A DNA stretch of 64,000 nucleotides from Chitinophagaceae bacterium LGM1 (GCA_018604165.1 CP075895.1:3157001-3221000), one strand, 5' to 3'; counted from the first letter of the stretch, positions 24,803 through 35,010 are shown. A program made the numbers and translations. The notes: generated by a model from the sequence alone, not told the origin.

Positions 24803-25912
24803 ATGTCTGCAAGAAACAGGGTGAGGGGTTTGGCAAAGCTATTGCCTGAATGGGCTTGGAATCGTACCAAGCGCACACCCATGACATCGTACAACCCTAC
24901 GCGAGAAACAGAAGGGCGCGATACTGCCATACAATCTGTTTATTCAGTTTTTGATTATGATGCTGAAAGCTTCGTAGAAAAAAAACTACCCGATCAGCAA
25001 GCCTGCCACCCATATCTCGACAGCGGCAAAATAACATGGATAAATGTTGACGGGCTGAATAAAGCGGAAATAGAAAAGCTCTGCAACCATTATGGCATTC
25101 ACCAGTTGGTGTTGGAAGATATATTGAGCATCGGCCAGCGCGCCAAGATGGACGAGATAGACAATGTCATCTTTTGCTTGCTGCCCATGCTGTACTACAA
25201 CGATGCTACAGGGCAGGTAGAAACAGAGCAGGTGAGCATTGTACTGGGTAAAAACTTCGTTATCTCATTTCAGGAAGACCCACAACGCGATGTGTTCGAC
25301 CCTGTGCGGGAAAAGATAAAAACGGTGAACTCTAAACTACGCCACCGTCAGGCAGACTACCTCTGCTACAGCTTGATAGATACGATTGTTGACAGTTACT
25401 TTCATGTAATAGACAAGGTAAACGAAAGCATAGAAAAGCTGGAAGATACCCTGCTGCTGCAAAAAGAAAGGGCGGCACTTGAAAAAATAAGCATCCTGCG
25501 TAGAGAGATAATACTGATACGCCGTTCTATAAGCCCGGTGAGAGATTTGGTCAATGGTTTCCTTTTTAGCGAAAACCCTTTGCTGGATGAACGCCACGAT
25601 AAGTATTACAAAGACGTACTGGACCATATAACGCAAGCAAACGAATATGTAGAGAATCACCGAGAGATGGTGATGAACCTGCAAGACCTCTCTATGAGCC
25701 AGATAAACCTGCGCATGAATGAGGTAATGAAAGTCTTTACCATGTTAGCGACATTGATGGCGCCCGCTACGGTAATAGGTGGCATCTTCGGGATGAATTT
25801 TGATGTCATTCCTCTTTCTCATCAGCAAGATGGTTTTTACATCACAGTCGCCATCATGCTCATCGTACCACTAATAATGATGGTATGGTTTAAAAGAAAA
25901 GGGTGGTTTTAG
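24803..25912 (+). CDS. corA: Magnesium/cobalt transporter CorA
   Basis: CorA-family divalent metal channel of 369 aa. A large N-terminal cytoplasmic domain and long helix (about 45-300) lead into two C-terminal membrane helices separated by the GMN signature (IFGMNFDV, about 329-336). The extreme N-terminus (about 1-40) is basic and not conserved. The stop codon abuts the ATG of the GT8 gene, so CorA may be transcribed with the glycosyltransferases although their roles differ. Confidence 0.93.
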   Translation: MSARNRVRGLAKLLPEWAWNRTKRTPMTSYNPTRETEGRDTAIQSVYSVFDYDAESFVEKKLPDQQACHPYLDSGKITWINVDGLNKAEIEKLCNHYGIHQLVLEDILSIGQRAKMDEIDNVIFCLLPMLYYNDATGQVETEQVSIVLGKNFVISFQEDPQRDVFDPVREKIKTVNSKLRHRQADYLCYSLIDTIVDSYFHVIDKVNESIEKLEDTLLLQKERAALEKISILRREIILIRRSISPVRDLVNGFLFSENPLLDERHDKYYKDVLDHITQANEYVENHREMVMNLQDLSMSQINLRMNEVMKVFTMLATLMAPATVIGGIFGMNFDVIPLSHQQDGFYITVAIMLIVPLIMMVWFKRKGWF

Positions 25913-26836
25913 ATGCAGTATCATGTAGCCACCGCCACTTACGATAGTGTGTATTATATACCCATGTATGTAATGCTATTGTCACTGATGGAGAATAATA
26001 AAGACATGGCATTTCATGTTCATGTTCTATACAACAAACTTTCTGATACAGAAAAAACAAAGCTTGAAAAATTAGCTACAGCTAACGGCTCTATCATTGA
26101 ATGGATAAAGATGGACGATGATGCAACACGCGGATTTTACACATCTGCCTACCTGAACGTTGCCACTTATTACAGAATATTTGCTCCGCAACTGGTTACA
26201 ATAGATACTAACAGGCTGTTGTTTTTGGATGCTGACATCATAGTAAACGGTAGCATACAACCATTGTTTGATATGCATCTGGGCAACGCGCCACTGTGTG
26301 CCGTAAAAGACGTAGCCCCTTATAAGATAGAACGCTTAGGTATAGCTCCTGATGCCGACTACTTTAATGCAGGTGTAATATTATATAATCTTGACCTCTG
26401 GCGAAAAAATGAATACCACCATAGCCTGCTTGCAAATATCAGGGAGATGAATGATAGGTATTGGTTGTTCGATCAGGATGCCTTAAATCATTTGTTTTAT
26501 GATAAGGCTATCTACCTGCACCCCAAATGGAATCATCAAAATATTTTTTATAGTGTTAGCCGTCATTATTTAGAAAAGCTATACAACTACCCCGCAGACG
26601 AGGTGCTGTATAACCCTGTAATAATACATTACAATACACAGCTAAAACCTTGGCACTACCTGAGTACACATCCGTTGAAAAACGTATTTATATCTTATCT
26701 GCACAAAACACCTTTTACCGATTTTGAAGAAAAACCAACGCTACCGCTACGGTTGAAAAAACTTGGTAATCGTATAATGCATAAATTACAGAAGTTTAAA
26801 CGTGCCATTACAATAAACATTGATAAAAGAAGATAG
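25913..26836 (+). CDS. Glycosyltransferase family 8
   Basis: GT8 enzyme of 307 aa (retaining, GT-A fold). The metal-binding DxD is in FLDADIIVNG (about 102-111), acceptor/donor phrases FNAGVILYNLDLW and DQDALNHLF follow, and the late metal His is in IIHYNTQLKPWHY (about 242-254). A basic tail of about 40 residues could bind membrane. Relatives add glucose or galactose to LPS or wall glycans. It starts 1 nt after corA and overlaps the next gene by 17 nt, so it is co-expressed with the GT2 protein. Confidence 0.9.
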   Translation: MQYHVATATYDSVYYIPMYVMLLSLMENNKDMAFHVHVLYNKLSDTEKTKLEKLATANGSIIEWIKMDDDATRGFYTSAYLNVATYYRIFAPQLVTIDTNRLLFLDADIIVNGSIQPLFDMHLGNAPLCAVKDVAPYKIERLGIAPDADYFNAGVILYNLDLWRKNEYHHSLLANIREMNDRYWLFDQDALNHLFYDKAIYLHPKWNHQNIFYSVSRHYLEKLYNYPADEVLYNPVIIHYNTQLKPWHYLSTHPLKNVFISYLHKTPFTDFEEKPTLPLRLKKLGNRIMHKLQKFKRAITINIDKRR

Positions 26837-27710
26837 CATACCATTAGTCAGCATCATCATGCCCACTTACAACAGGGCGCACTACATACTCGAAACCATT
26901 GAGAGTATCAGGGCGCAATCCTATGCCAACTGGGAATTACTGATAATGGATGATGGCTCTACAGATAATACAGGTGAATTAGTTACATCTGTCAACGACC
27001 CACGCATACAATACCATGATTGCGGCAGAGTGGGTATTACGGGTGTGCTGAAAAACAAAGCCATCAGATTGTCAAAAGGAGCATTAATCACTTTTATGGA
27101 CTCTGACGATTTGCTGGCTGTAGATAAAATAGACAAGCAAGTAGCAGCTTTAACATCCAACCGCGAGGCTGGCTTTTGTTTTACCAATTGTTACGATTTC
27201 AACGAGCAAGGGCAGCAACGTGTTTATATGCAACAGCAAGCATGTGCTGAAACCCGCCATTTCTTTACAGACATCTGTTGGGGCAAAACGCTGGTGTTTA
27301 TACAAACAGTCATGCTATGGCGAGAATGTTTAAACAAAACAGGCTATTTCAACGAAAACAGAATTTTTACAGATTTCAGTTTCATCACAAACCTCGCTTA
27401 TCATTACACAGCGGTAGCATTGTACGAGGCTTTGTTTTTCAGACGTTTACACAGCGGCAATAATATCAATACCAATTGGCAGATAGACTATGAAGAATAC
27501 ATTGCAACCATCAACCACTATAAAGAACAGCAATATCTGCAAGCCAGTGAGGCAAACGATATATTGTTTTATGGGCTGATAAACTATGGCAATGCATGTG
27601 CAGATAATGGCAATAAACAAAAAGCCAGAAGCCTATACATGGCAGCATGGCGTTACAAGCCTTTTAGCACAATACCCGTGAAAAAACTACTGAAATCTTA
27701 TATCGGTTAG
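26820..27710 (+). CDS. Glycosyltransferase family 2
   Basis: Inverting GT-A glycosyltransferase of 296 aa: nucleotide-binding PLVSIIMPTYNRAHYI, DDGSTDNTG and the DxD-like MDSDDL. The C-terminal ~90 residues are less conserved, with a short repeat-like helical stretch. Start is a TTG at 26820, because the first in-frame ATG would delete the first beta-strand. It overlaps the GT8 gene. Sugar and acceptor are unknown. Confidence 0.88.
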   Translation: MIKEDSIPLVSIIMPTYNRAHYILETIESIRAQSYANWELLIMDDGSTDNTGELVTSVNDPRIQYHDCGRVGITGVLKNKAIRLSKGALITFMDSDDLLAVDKIDKQVAALTSNREAGFCFTNCYDFNEQGQQRVYMQQQACAETRHFFTDICWGKTLVFIQTVMLWRECLNKTGYFNENRIFTDFSFITNLAYHYTAVALYEALFFRRLHSGNNINTNWQIDYEEYIATINHYKEQQYLQASEANDILFYGLINYGNACADNGNKQKARSLYMAAWRYKPFSTIPVKKLLKSYIG

Positions 27711-27847
27711 TAAGCCTTGCATTCGTCTTTTCCTTTTCCCGATTCGTCTGTTTATTAATCAGATTATAATCGGGGGTTAAATGACAGATGCGTATCATAC
27801 CGTAACTTAGCTGTTTACGGTTATTTAACGTACGGATATAGTTTTTG

Positions 27848-29299
27848 ATGAAGGTATTATTTACACATTCCTATTTTTTACAGTTCGACCCCAAGCAGTG
27901 GCGCATTATGCAGCCGTATGCACCATTGGGTACTATATATGCGGCGGCCTTTTTGCGCCAACAAGGTTATCAAGTAGCATTGCACGATGTAATGTTTGCA
28001 GATGGCCCCGACGATATACAACCCAAGTTGCAATCTTTCCGACCAGATGTGTTGGTAATATACGATGATGGGTTTAACTACCTGACCAAAATGTGCCTCA
28101 CTAATATGCGCGAGGCAGCATTCCGTATGAGTGAGATGGCTAAGGCGCAAGGATGCAAAGTCATTGTATCGTCTTCAGACTCTACAGACCATTATAATAA
28201 ATACCTCGACCATCAGGCAGATTTTATCATCATCGGCGAGGCAGAACAAACCCTGCTGGAACTGGTGAATGGCATAAAAGATGGCAAGCTTATACCAGAA
28301 GCAGTGTTAGGCATAGCCTACAGGCAAGGAGAGGAAACCATCAAAACACCGCCACGCCCTGTAGCTACAGACCTTGATGCACTACCCGACCCAGCCTGGG
28401 ATTTGATAGATGTAGAGCGCTATCGCAAAGCATGGATAGATAACTACGGCTATTTTTCTATGAACATGGGTACTACTCGTGGATGCCCCTTCAAGTGCAA
28501 CTGGTGTGCAAAACCCATATACGGTAACCGTTACAATGCGCGTAGTGCCGAGCGCGTAGTTGCGGAACTTGTACAATTAAAAGCAAAATATAAATTCGAC
28601 CATATCTGGTTTTGTGACGACATCTTCGGGCTGAAGCCAGGCTGGGTAAAGCGTTTTGCGGAGTTGGTAAATGAAGCAGGTTTAAGGTTTACATTCAAAA
28701 TACAGTCGCGTGCCGATTTGTTGCTGAAAGACGAACAGATACAACCACTTGCCGCCTCGGGATGCGATAACGTGTGGATGGGTGCAGAAAGTGGCTCGCA
28801 ACGCATACTCGATGCCATGGATAAAGGTACTACGATAGCGCAAATAGGCGAAGCGACAAAGCTCTTAAAACAATATGGTATCAAACCTGCTTTCTTCCTG
28901 CAATTCGGTTATCTGGGCGAAACGATGGAAGACATACAAATGACGCTGGATATGGTAAAACGACTTGTACCTGCAGATATTGGCATATCTGTTTCTTACC
29001 CCTTGCCGGGCACTAAGTTTTATGATAACGTAAAAGAGCAGATGGGTACTAAAACCAACTGGACGGATAGCGACGAACTGGCACTAATGTTTAATAATAC
29101 ATATCAGCCCGATTTTTATAAGCAACTGCACCGTTATGTGCATGCTTTGTTCAGACGAACTACCGCTGCTGAAAAAGCAAAACACATATTCAACAGCCTT
29201 AGCAATATCAGCATTGACAATGCCTATACAGCAATTAAGTGGCCGTATTATGTTTTAAAAGAAAAACAACAAAAGCGATTGCTCTTTAAACAATTGTAA
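27848..29299 (+). CDS. B12-binding radical SAM protein
   Basis: Radical SAM enzyme of 483 aa. Residues ~1-180 form a Rossmann-like cobalamin-binding domain (APLGTIYAAAFLRQQGYQV, DFIIIGEAEQTLLEL). The Fe-S cluster motif CPFKCNWC (CxxxCxxC) is at about 212-219, followed by the TIM-barrel elements (WFCDDIFG, WMGAESGSQRIL, FLQFGYLGET). Family members methylate or rearrange lipids, hopanoids, pigments and glycans; the canonical DxHxxG B12 motif is not evident, so cobalamin binding is uncertain. ATG 27848 is preferred to the TTG at 27845. Two methyltransferases follow, which suggests a common modification pathway. Confidence 0.85.
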   Translation: MKVLFTHSYFLQFDPKQWRIMQPYAPLGTIYAAAFLRQQGYQVALHDVMFADGPDDIQPKLQSFRPDVLVIYDDGFNYLTKMCLTNMREAAFRMSEMAKAQGCKVIVSSSDSTDHYNKYLDHQADFIIIGEAEQTLLELVNGIKDGKLIPEAVLGIAYRQGEETIKTPPRPVATDLDALPDPAWDLIDVERYRKAWIDNYGYFSMNMGTTRGCPFKCNWCAKPIYGNRYNARSAERVVAELVQLKAKYKFDHIWFCDDIFGLKPGWVKRFAELVNEAGLRFTFKIQSRADLLLKDEQIQPLAASGCDNVWMGAESGSQRILDAMDKGTTIAQIGEATKLLKQYGIKPAFFLQFGYLGETMEDIQMTLDMVKRLVPADIGISVSYPLPGTKFYDNVKEQMGTKTNWTDSDELALMFNNTYQPDFYKQLHRYVHALFRRTTAAEKAKHIFNSLSNISIDNAYTAIKWPYYVLKEKQQKRLLFKQL

Positions 29300-29314
29300 T
29301 TTTATAATCGTTCT

Positions 29315-30118
29315 ATGAAGCAGTTGCAGCAGGAAAAAGTAGTAAGCCAAGCCTTTTCAAGGCAATCAGATATTTTTGACAATATTGATAATGCAAACAG
29401 CATTATACTTTGGATGCGCGACAGGGTACGTAAAGAAGTACAGATGTATATAAAACCATTGTCTCATATCCTTGAACTGAACTGCGGCACTGGTATTGAC
29501 TCTGTATATTTCGCAAAATTAGGTCATCGCGTGCTTGCTACGGATAATGCAGAAGGTATGTTATCTGCACTTAACCAAAAGATTGTATCTCAACAATTGT
29601 CTGGCGTAGAAACATTGCAATGCTCATTCAATAATCTTGAAAAAATTCAAAATCAACAGTTCGATTATGTTTTCTCTAATTTCGGCGGACTGAACTGTAC
29701 AGATAATCTAGAAAAAATACTATTTGATATTGACAGACTGCTGAAACCAGGAGGTTCTTTCTCACTGGTAATTATGCCTATAGTTTGTCCGTGGGAGGTA
29801 CTGATGCTATTCAAAGGATATTTTAAAACAGCTTTTCGCAGGTTTAAAAAAAATGGTGCAAATGCACACTTGGAAGGAGTGCATTTTCAGTGTTATTATT
29901 ACAACCCATCATACATTACTAACAGATTGAAGAAAAAATTTAAGCTAGTCTCTCTGAAAAGTTTATCTCTAACTGTTCCACCACCTTACATAGAACATTT
30001 CAAAGAAAATCATCCCCGTTTATTTAATGTTTTAGAACGTGTGGAAGACAGCCTGTGCCATAGATACCCATTTAATAATTGGGGCGACCACTACATCATT
30101 ACAATGCAAAAAAGCTGA
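29315..30118 (+). CDS. Class I SAM-dependent methyltransferase
   Basis: Methyltransferase of 267 aa. SAM-binding motif I is ILELNCGTGIDSVYFAKLGH (about 48-67), followed by the acidic strand-2 end (LATDNAEG) and LLKPGGSFSLVI of the post-III region. The C-terminal half has an aromatic-rich cap (GVHFQCYYYNPSYI) that could bind a lipid or small-molecule acceptor. It lies 15 nt after the radical SAM gene and 1 nt before the next methyltransferase, so all three should be one transcript. Confidence 0.85.
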   Translation: MKQLQQEKVVSQAFSRQSDIFDNIDNANSIILWMRDRVRKEVQMYIKPLSHILELNCGTGIDSVYFAKLGHRVLATDNAEGMLSALNQKIVSQQLSGVETLQCSFNNLEKIQNQQFDYVFSNFGGLNCTDNLEKILFDIDRLLKPGGSFSLVIMPIVCPWEVLMLFKGYFKTAFRRFKKNGANAHLEGVHFQCYYYNPSYITNRLKKKFKLVSLKSLSLTVPPPYIEHFKENHPRLFNVLERVEDSLCHRYPFNNWGDHYIITMQKS

Positions 30119-30119
30119 C

Positions 30120-30821
30120 ATGCGTATCATTGCCATACCGCAACAGTATATAGAAAAAGAACAGCTTTATTTCGATGTAAGGAATAAAGAGAAACGTATT
30201 ATTACTGATGAAGCCTTGCGCAAACTACCCGATACAGACAATGCTAACCCGCACAAAAAAGAATGGGATATAAGAGCCGGAAATTTTAAAAAGTTTTTAA
30301 AGTACATCTCAGGTAAAAAAAGACAACTTACAATACTGGATATTGGGTGCGGCAATGGCTGGATGACACACAAGCTGAACCAGCAAGGACATCATACAAT
30401 TGGGATAGACCTGAATATGACAGAACTCTTACAAGCCGAAAAAGTATTTGGCACTTCAGATACACTACAATGGATATATGCAGATATAATGACAGATGCC
30501 ATTCCGGTAAATAATAATGACGTTATTCTATTTGGTGCGAGTTGCCAATATTTCTCCGATATAGAGCAACTAATTATTAAAGCATCTGAATACCTTAAGC
30601 CGAGTGGAGAAATTCACTTTATTGATTCTATATTTTATACAGATACGCATCAAGCTAAAGTAAGAAGCGATGCCTACTATCTTCAATTAGGCTTCCCCGA
30701 AATGAGTAAATATTACCATCATCATACTATTGCCAAATTGAAAAACGTAGGCTTCAGGAAAAAAGCACCTGGTTTTTTTGATAAATCTGTACTGCAATGG
30801 TGGTACTATACTAAAAAATAG
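30120..30821 (+). CDS. Class I SAM-dependent methyltransferase
   Basis: Second methyltransferase, 233 aa. Motif I is ILDIGCGNGWMTHKLNQQGH (about 68-87), then GIDLNMTEL and a proline/aromatic-rich C-terminus (YYHHHTIAKLKNVGF). The start at ATG 30120 directly follows the stop of the preceding gene (TGACATG). It is not a duplicate of its neighbour: outside motif I the two differ. Acceptor unknown. Confidence 0.84.
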   Translation: MRIIAIPQQYIEKEQLYFDVRNKEKRIITDEALRKLPDTDNANPHKKEWDIRAGNFKKFLKYISGKKRQLTILDIGCGNGWMTHKLNQQGHHTIGIDLNMTELLQAEKVFGTSDTLQWIYADIMTDAIPVNNNDVILFGASCQYFSDIEQLIIKASEYLKPSGEIHFIDSIFYTDTHQAKVRSDAYYLQLGFPEMSKYYHHHTIAKLKNVGFRKKAPGFFDKSVLQWWYYTKK

Positions 30822-31728
30822 CAGCTACTTTTTGCTTGATATCATTCACATTATTAAGCACTTTTTTTTGATAATTCAGCGGATGGTTTTTTGATACATA
30901 CCATTTTGTTTTCATTGCAAGGTCATAATCCTGCATGGGGTATTGTTTGCGTTTCCATTTCAACCGCCATAGCTTGTCTGTGAGGTGCATCAGTGCCAAG
31001 TTCAGCTGTTTAGGCAGTGTTATATTCAATATAGGCTCTGCAAGTTTTCGCCAACCTCTTTTACTTGTTACAAAAATAGCCATATCAGTATTCCATGTTA
31101 TATTAGGTAGTACATTTACCAGCCAGCTTTTGTTTGCTTGTATCAGTTCCCTGTGCTTTTCTTTGTTATATACAGGTATGAGCGTAGCCAACTCAGTAGC
31201 AGTAAAAATATTTTGCTCCTCTATACACATTCTCGACTCGTCAATAAAATAATTCATACAAAATGAATGTTCTTTGCCGTGCAGAAATGTTGTTTTCTTG
31301 TAGAGATGTAGTAACGTTCTGCATATCCAAAGCCTGTTGGCTGCAGTGACGATGAATAAGTCTATATCTGATGTTTCTGTAGCATAGCCCTTAGACAATG
31401 AGCCGGAAATACAAACCGAACTGACAAAAGGAAACGTTGCTATTATTGCTGCCGATGCATTTGCTTCTTTCATCAGTCTGTCTGCCCGTATAGCTCCTGC
31501 CTCACGTTCTTCAATATATTCTGGTTTATAATCGGGCATGTAATACCCTTTGTATTCATATATACTACCTTCATCTGCCATTGTTTGCAAAGCATGCAGC
31601 AGGTCTTTTTGCGAAATGGCTTTACCTGTAAAACGGTGTATTTCATCGGGTAATAAAGGATGCCGAAACACAAAGAAATAATTCAATGTATTAATTATGG
31701 CATTTTGTATTGTAAGCTCGTTAACCAT
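30811..31728 (-). CDS. Nucleotidyltransferase-domain protein
   Basis: Protein of 305 aa. A winged-helix-like N-terminus (about 1-75) is followed by the nucleotidyltransferase core, with GSLSKGYATETSDIDLFIV (about 109-127) carrying the GS and DxD catalytic signature. The C-terminal half is helical and basic. The fold resembles Bacteroidota proteins annotated as nucleotidyltransferase domain-containing; the substrate is unknown. It is convergent with the methyltransferase gene (11-nt overlap) and is located among glycan genes. Confidence 0.78.
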   Translation of the reverse strand: MVNELTIQNAIINTLNYFFVFRHPLLPDEIHRFTGKAISQKDLLHALQTMADEGSIYEYKGYYMPDYKPEYIEEREAGAIRADRLMKEANASAAIIATFPFVSSVCISGSLSKGYATETSDIDLFIVTAANRLWICRTLLHLYKKTTFLHGKEHSFCMNYFIDESRMCIEEQNIFTATELATLIPVYNKEKHRELIQANKSWLVNVLPNITWNTDMAIFVTSKRGWRKLAEPILNITLPKQLNLALMHLTDKLWRLKWKRKQYPMQDYDLAMKTKWYVSKNHPLNYQKKVLNNVNDIKQKVAAIF

Positions 31729-31915
31729 TTAATGGTATAAAGACAGTTAAGTTACAAATAAGGGTTGTGTAACACATTGTTTTTTGCAACTAAACAGGAA
31801 AATAGGCAGATAAAACGGCACTCTTGCTGTTATATACACATTAGTTAATAAACAAAAAGACAGTAAAACTTTATATTTTCGCGTATTACAATTATTGTAA
31901 CACCCCCTTTTGAAT

Positions 31916-32809
31916 ATGAATGTACAAAACGAACCCGTTATGCAGAACAGCTACACAGGAAATGAAAGTATATATAGAGGTATCATCAGGTTATTAAGTA
32001 AGGCCATTAAAGCTGTTAAAAATAACATGGGATTGTATATAATGTCTATGCTGATATGTGTTGCACCGTTGACGGCATTATATTTTGCGAAATCAAGCAA
32101 ATATGAGGCAACATTTACGTTGGTTTATGATGAATTAGTAAGAAAGATATATGGTGATAGAATTGAAAAACTAAATACGATTGTACAAGCTGGCGATAAT
32201 GCAAAAGTAGCAGCTATGTTGGGGGTTCATAATAAAGTAGCAGCATCATTAAGCAAAGTAGAAGGGTATAATATTTTAGGTGAAGATCTTACAAAAGACT
32301 TGAATACAGACCGACTGCCATTTGTGGTAAGCATCACTATCGATGATACAACAAATACTATTGCACTGCAAAATGGTATCGTTAGCTTTTTAGAAACCGG
32401 TAACGCATTCATGTCCGAAAGAAGTAAGATTAAGAAGATGGAAACCAAAGAAGAATTGGGCTTCATCAACAATCAGCTGACTGTACTTGAAAATCTCTAC
32501 GCTAAAGGTACTTCAATGCAGTTCACTATTCCTGCAGAACCAACACCTGCCAATTCATCCGGTAATAAGGCAAAAACAACTAGTACCGGCTCCGTTTATG
32601 AATATTCTTACGAGTTATACAAACGCAAGCAAGAGTTGATGCGTAAAGAACGTATGCCGGGTAGTATTATGGTTATAGACGATGCTATTGTTACTACATC
32701 GGCAGGCAGGCCACTTTGGTTGTTAATTGCAGTTGGTATTGTATTAGGCAACTTGTTATTCATAGCACTAGCAGGCTTCTTGTTACCTGCCTTAAGGTAC
32801 AAAGATTAA
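31916..32809 (+). CDS. Wzz-like chain-length-determinant/tyrosine-kinase-adaptor membrane protein
   Basis: Membrane protein of 298 aa with two helices: one near the N-terminus (about 38-58, MGLYIMSMLICVAPLTALYF) and one near the C-terminus (about 268-290, LWLLIAVGIVLGNLLFIALAGF). Between them lies a periplasmic region with a helical stretch (SKIKKMETKEELGFINNQLT). This is the architecture of Wzz polysaccharide co-polymerases, though sequence identity with known Wzz is not evident by eye. The start is ATG 31916; a TTG at 31910 is less likely. It may control chain length or assembly of the glycan made by the upstream cluster. Confidence 0.65.
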   Translation: MNVQNEPVMQNSYTGNESIYRGIIRLLSKAIKAVKNNMGLYIMSMLICVAPLTALYFAKSSKYEATFTLVYDELVRKIYGDRIEKLNTIVQAGDNAKVAAMLGVHNKVAASLSKVEGYNILGEDLTKDLNTDRLPFVVSITIDDTTNTIALQNGIVSFLETGNAFMSERSKIKKMETKEELGFINNQLTVLENLYAKGTSMQFTIPAEPTPANSSGNKAKTTSTGSVYEYSYELYKRKQELMRKERMPGSIMVIDDAIVTTSAGRPLWLLIAVGIVLGNLLFIALAGFLLPALRYKD

Positions 32810-32819
32810 TAAGCCATTC

Positions 32820-33221
32820 TCACTGCTTTTCCTGACAGAGCTCTATCAGTACCCCATTAGTGGTTTTGGGGTGCAGGAAGCATACTAATTTATTGTCGGC
32901 ACCTGGCTTGGGTGTAGTGTTGAGTAATTCAAAACCCAACGCTGAAAGCCGCTTCATTTCAGCCTCAATATTTTCTACCTCAAAAGCTATATGGTGAATG
33001 CCCTCGCCTTTTTTATCTATAAATTTCTGTATTGGGCTATCTGTGTTTGTCGCCTCTAATAGCTCTATTTTCGACTCCCCCGTCTTAAAGAATGCCGTAT
33101 TCACCCCCTCTGTATATACTTTTTCCGTTTTGTAGCAGGGTGTGTTCAGTAATTGCTCAAAAAGAGGTATTGATTGTTCCAATTCTTTTACCGCTATGCC
33201 CAAATGCTCTATTTTCAACAT
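32820..33221 (-). CDS. mce: Methylmalonyl-CoA epimerase
   Basis: Glyoxalase/VOC-fold enzyme of 133 aa that interconverts (R)- and (S)-methylmalonyl-CoA in propionate metabolism. Typical features are IEHLGIAV at the start, IHHIAFEVENIEAEMKRL in the middle and LIELCQ at the end, with His residues in HLGIAV and HHIAF and Glu in the last strand as metal ligands. The mutase genes are not in the window. It converges with the Wzz-like gene. Confidence 0.92.
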   Translation of the reverse strand: MLKIEHLGIAVKELEQSIPLFEQLLNTPCYKTEKVYTEGVNTAFFKTGESKIELLEATNTDSPIQKFIDKKGEGIHHIAFEVENIEAEMKRLSALGFELLNTTPKPGADNKLVCFLHPKTTNGVLIELCQEKQ

Positions 33222-33295
33222 GCTTAATAAGTTTTACAAATATGGTTATAGAAGCTAAAATACATACTGTATCCGTGATAGTAATACTTATGGTG

Positions 33296-33303
33296 TAACT
33301 TTG
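33296..33303 (+). promoter_or_regulatory. -7 element of the isc operon
   Basis: TAACTTTG, an exact TAnnTTTG match, ending 36 nt before the ATG of iscS. No clear TTG at -33; no IscR-like operator was recognised. Confidence 0.5.
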
Positions 33304-33339
33304 TAACAAACTAAACTGAAAGTATTACTAAAACTTGTT

Positions 33340-34560
33340 ATGGAACTGAAACTGCCAATTTATTTAGATAATAACGCTACCACCCCAATGGACCCAAGGG
33401 TGCTGGAAGCTATGCTGCCATATTTCGTTGAGAAATTTGGTAATGCTGCCAGCCGCAACCACTCTTTTGGTTGGGTAGCTGAAGAAGCTGTCGACTATGC
33501 GAGGGAACAAGTGGCAAAACTCATCAATGCAGACCCCAAAGAAATCATATTCACATCTGGTGCTACAGAAAGCGATAATCTGGCACTGAAAGGTGTGTTT
33601 GAAATGTATGCTTCAAAAGGCAACCACATCATTACAGCTACTACAGAACATAAAGCAGTATTGGATGCTTGTAAGCACATCGAAAAAATGGGTGGTCAGG
33701 TTACGTATCTGGAAGTGAACCCTGAAGGTTTGATAGACCTGCAAGAACTTGAAAATTCTATTACAGATAAAACTATCCTTATTGCCCTCATGTATGGCAA
33801 TAACGAGATAGGCGTTATACAACCCGTTCGCGAAATCAGCGCCATCGCACGCAAGCATGGTGTACTGTTCTTTACAGACGCTACGCAAGCAGTAGGTAAA
33901 ATACCAGTGGATGTGCAAGCAGATGGTATAGACCTGATGGCTTTCAGCGGTCATAAAATGTATGGCCCTAAAGGTGTAGGTGCGTTATATGTACGCCGCA
34001 AAAACCCGCGTGTAAAAGTTACAGCACAAATGGACGGTGGCGGCCACGAACGTGGTATGCGTAGCGGTACGATGAATGTACCTGCTATCGTAGGTTTGGG
34101 CAAGGCTTGTGAGTTGTGCATGAACGAAATGGAAGCAGAAGCAAAACGCCTGAGCGTTATGCGTGACAGGCTTGAAAACGCCCTGCTGGAACTGGAAGAA
34201 GCATATGTAAATGGTAGTAAAGAACACCGCCTGCCACATGTAAGCAATATATCTTTCAAATATGTTGAGGGCGAGGGGCTGATGATGGGCTTTAATAAAA
34301 ATATTGCTTTGTCAAGCGGTTCGGCTTGTACATCAGCATCTTTAGAGCCATCTTATGTACTGAAAGCATTGGGCTTGGGCGATGACTTGGCACATAGCTC
34401 ATTGCGCTTCGGTCTTGGCCGCTTCACAACAGATGAGCAGATTGACTATACCATCAACGCCATTAAAGAAACAGTATTGAAGCTACGCGAAATGAGCCCG
34501 CTTTGGGAAATGTTTAAAGAGGGCATAGACCTTGACACCATTGAATGGGCGCACCACTAA
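33340..34560 (+). CDS. iscS: Cysteine desulfurase
   Basis: PLP enzyme of 406 aa that takes sulfur from cysteine for Fe-S cluster and tRNA thiolation. The PLP lysine is in [11 protein letters not shown], the cofactor-binding TEHKAVLD and GATESDNLA segments are present, and the persulfide Cys sits in the flexible loop [15 protein letters not shown] typical of the IscS class. It leads an iscS-iscU-iscA unit. hscB, hscA and fdx are absent here. Confidence 0.95.
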   Translation: MELKLPIYLDNNATTPMDPRVLEAMLPYFVEKFGNAASRNHSFGWVAEEAVDYAREQVAKLINADPKEIIFTSGATESDNLALKGVFEMYASKGNHIITATTEHKAVLDACKHIEKMGGQVTYLEVNPEGLIDLQELENSITDKTILIALMYGNNEIGVIQPVREISAIARKHGVLFFTDATQAVGKIPVDVQADGIDLMAFSGHKMYGPKGVGALYVRRKNPRVKVTAQMDGGGHERGMRSGTMNVPAIVGLGKACELCMNEMEAEAKRLSVMRDRLENALLELEEAYVNGSKEHRLPHVSNISFKYVEGEGLMMGFNKNIALSSGSACTSASLEPSYVLKALGLGDDLAHSSLRFGLGRFTTDEQIDYTINAIKETVLKLREMSPLWEMFKEGIDLDTIEWAHH

Positions 34561-34593
34561 AACTATTATCTAACTAAGTAAAAAAATAAAACT

Positions 34594-35010
34594 ATGGCAT
34601 ATTCAGATAAAGTAATTGACCACTACAGCAACCCAAAAAACGTGGGTACGCTCGATAAAGCTAAGACAAACGTAGGCACAGGCCTTGTTGGCGCACCGGA
34701 GTGCGGCGACGTAATGCGTTTGCAGATAGAAGTTGACGAAGCAACAGGTTTGATAGCCGATGCTAAATTCAAAACATTCGGTTGTGGCTCTGCCATCGCT
34801 TCTTCTTCATTGGCTACAGAATGGTTGAAAGGCAAAACGGTTGACCAGGCACTGTCTATAGACAATATGGACATAGTAGAAGAGCTGAACCTGCCACCGG
34901 TAAAAATACACTGCTCTGTTTTGGCAGAAGATGCTATCAAAGCGGCTATTAACGACTATCGTGTAAAGAACGGTATGCCTGCATTGGAATTAGAAGGTGC
35001 AAAACATTAA
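34594..35010 (+). CDS. iscU: Fe-S cluster scaffold protein
   Basis: IscU-type scaffold of 138 aa on which Fe-S clusters are built. The three cluster cysteines are seen in GAPECGDVM, KTFGCGSAIA and KIHCSVLAEDAIK. The HscA-recognition motif region (LPPVK) precedes the last Cys. It lies 33 nt after iscS. Confidence 0.95.
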   Translation: MAYSDKVIDHYSNPKNVGTLDKAKTNVGTGLVGAPECGDVMRLQIEVDEATGLIADAKFKTFGCGSAIASSSLATEWLKGKTVDQALSIDNMDIVEELNLPPVKIHCSVLAEDAIKAAINDYRVKNGMPALELEGAKH

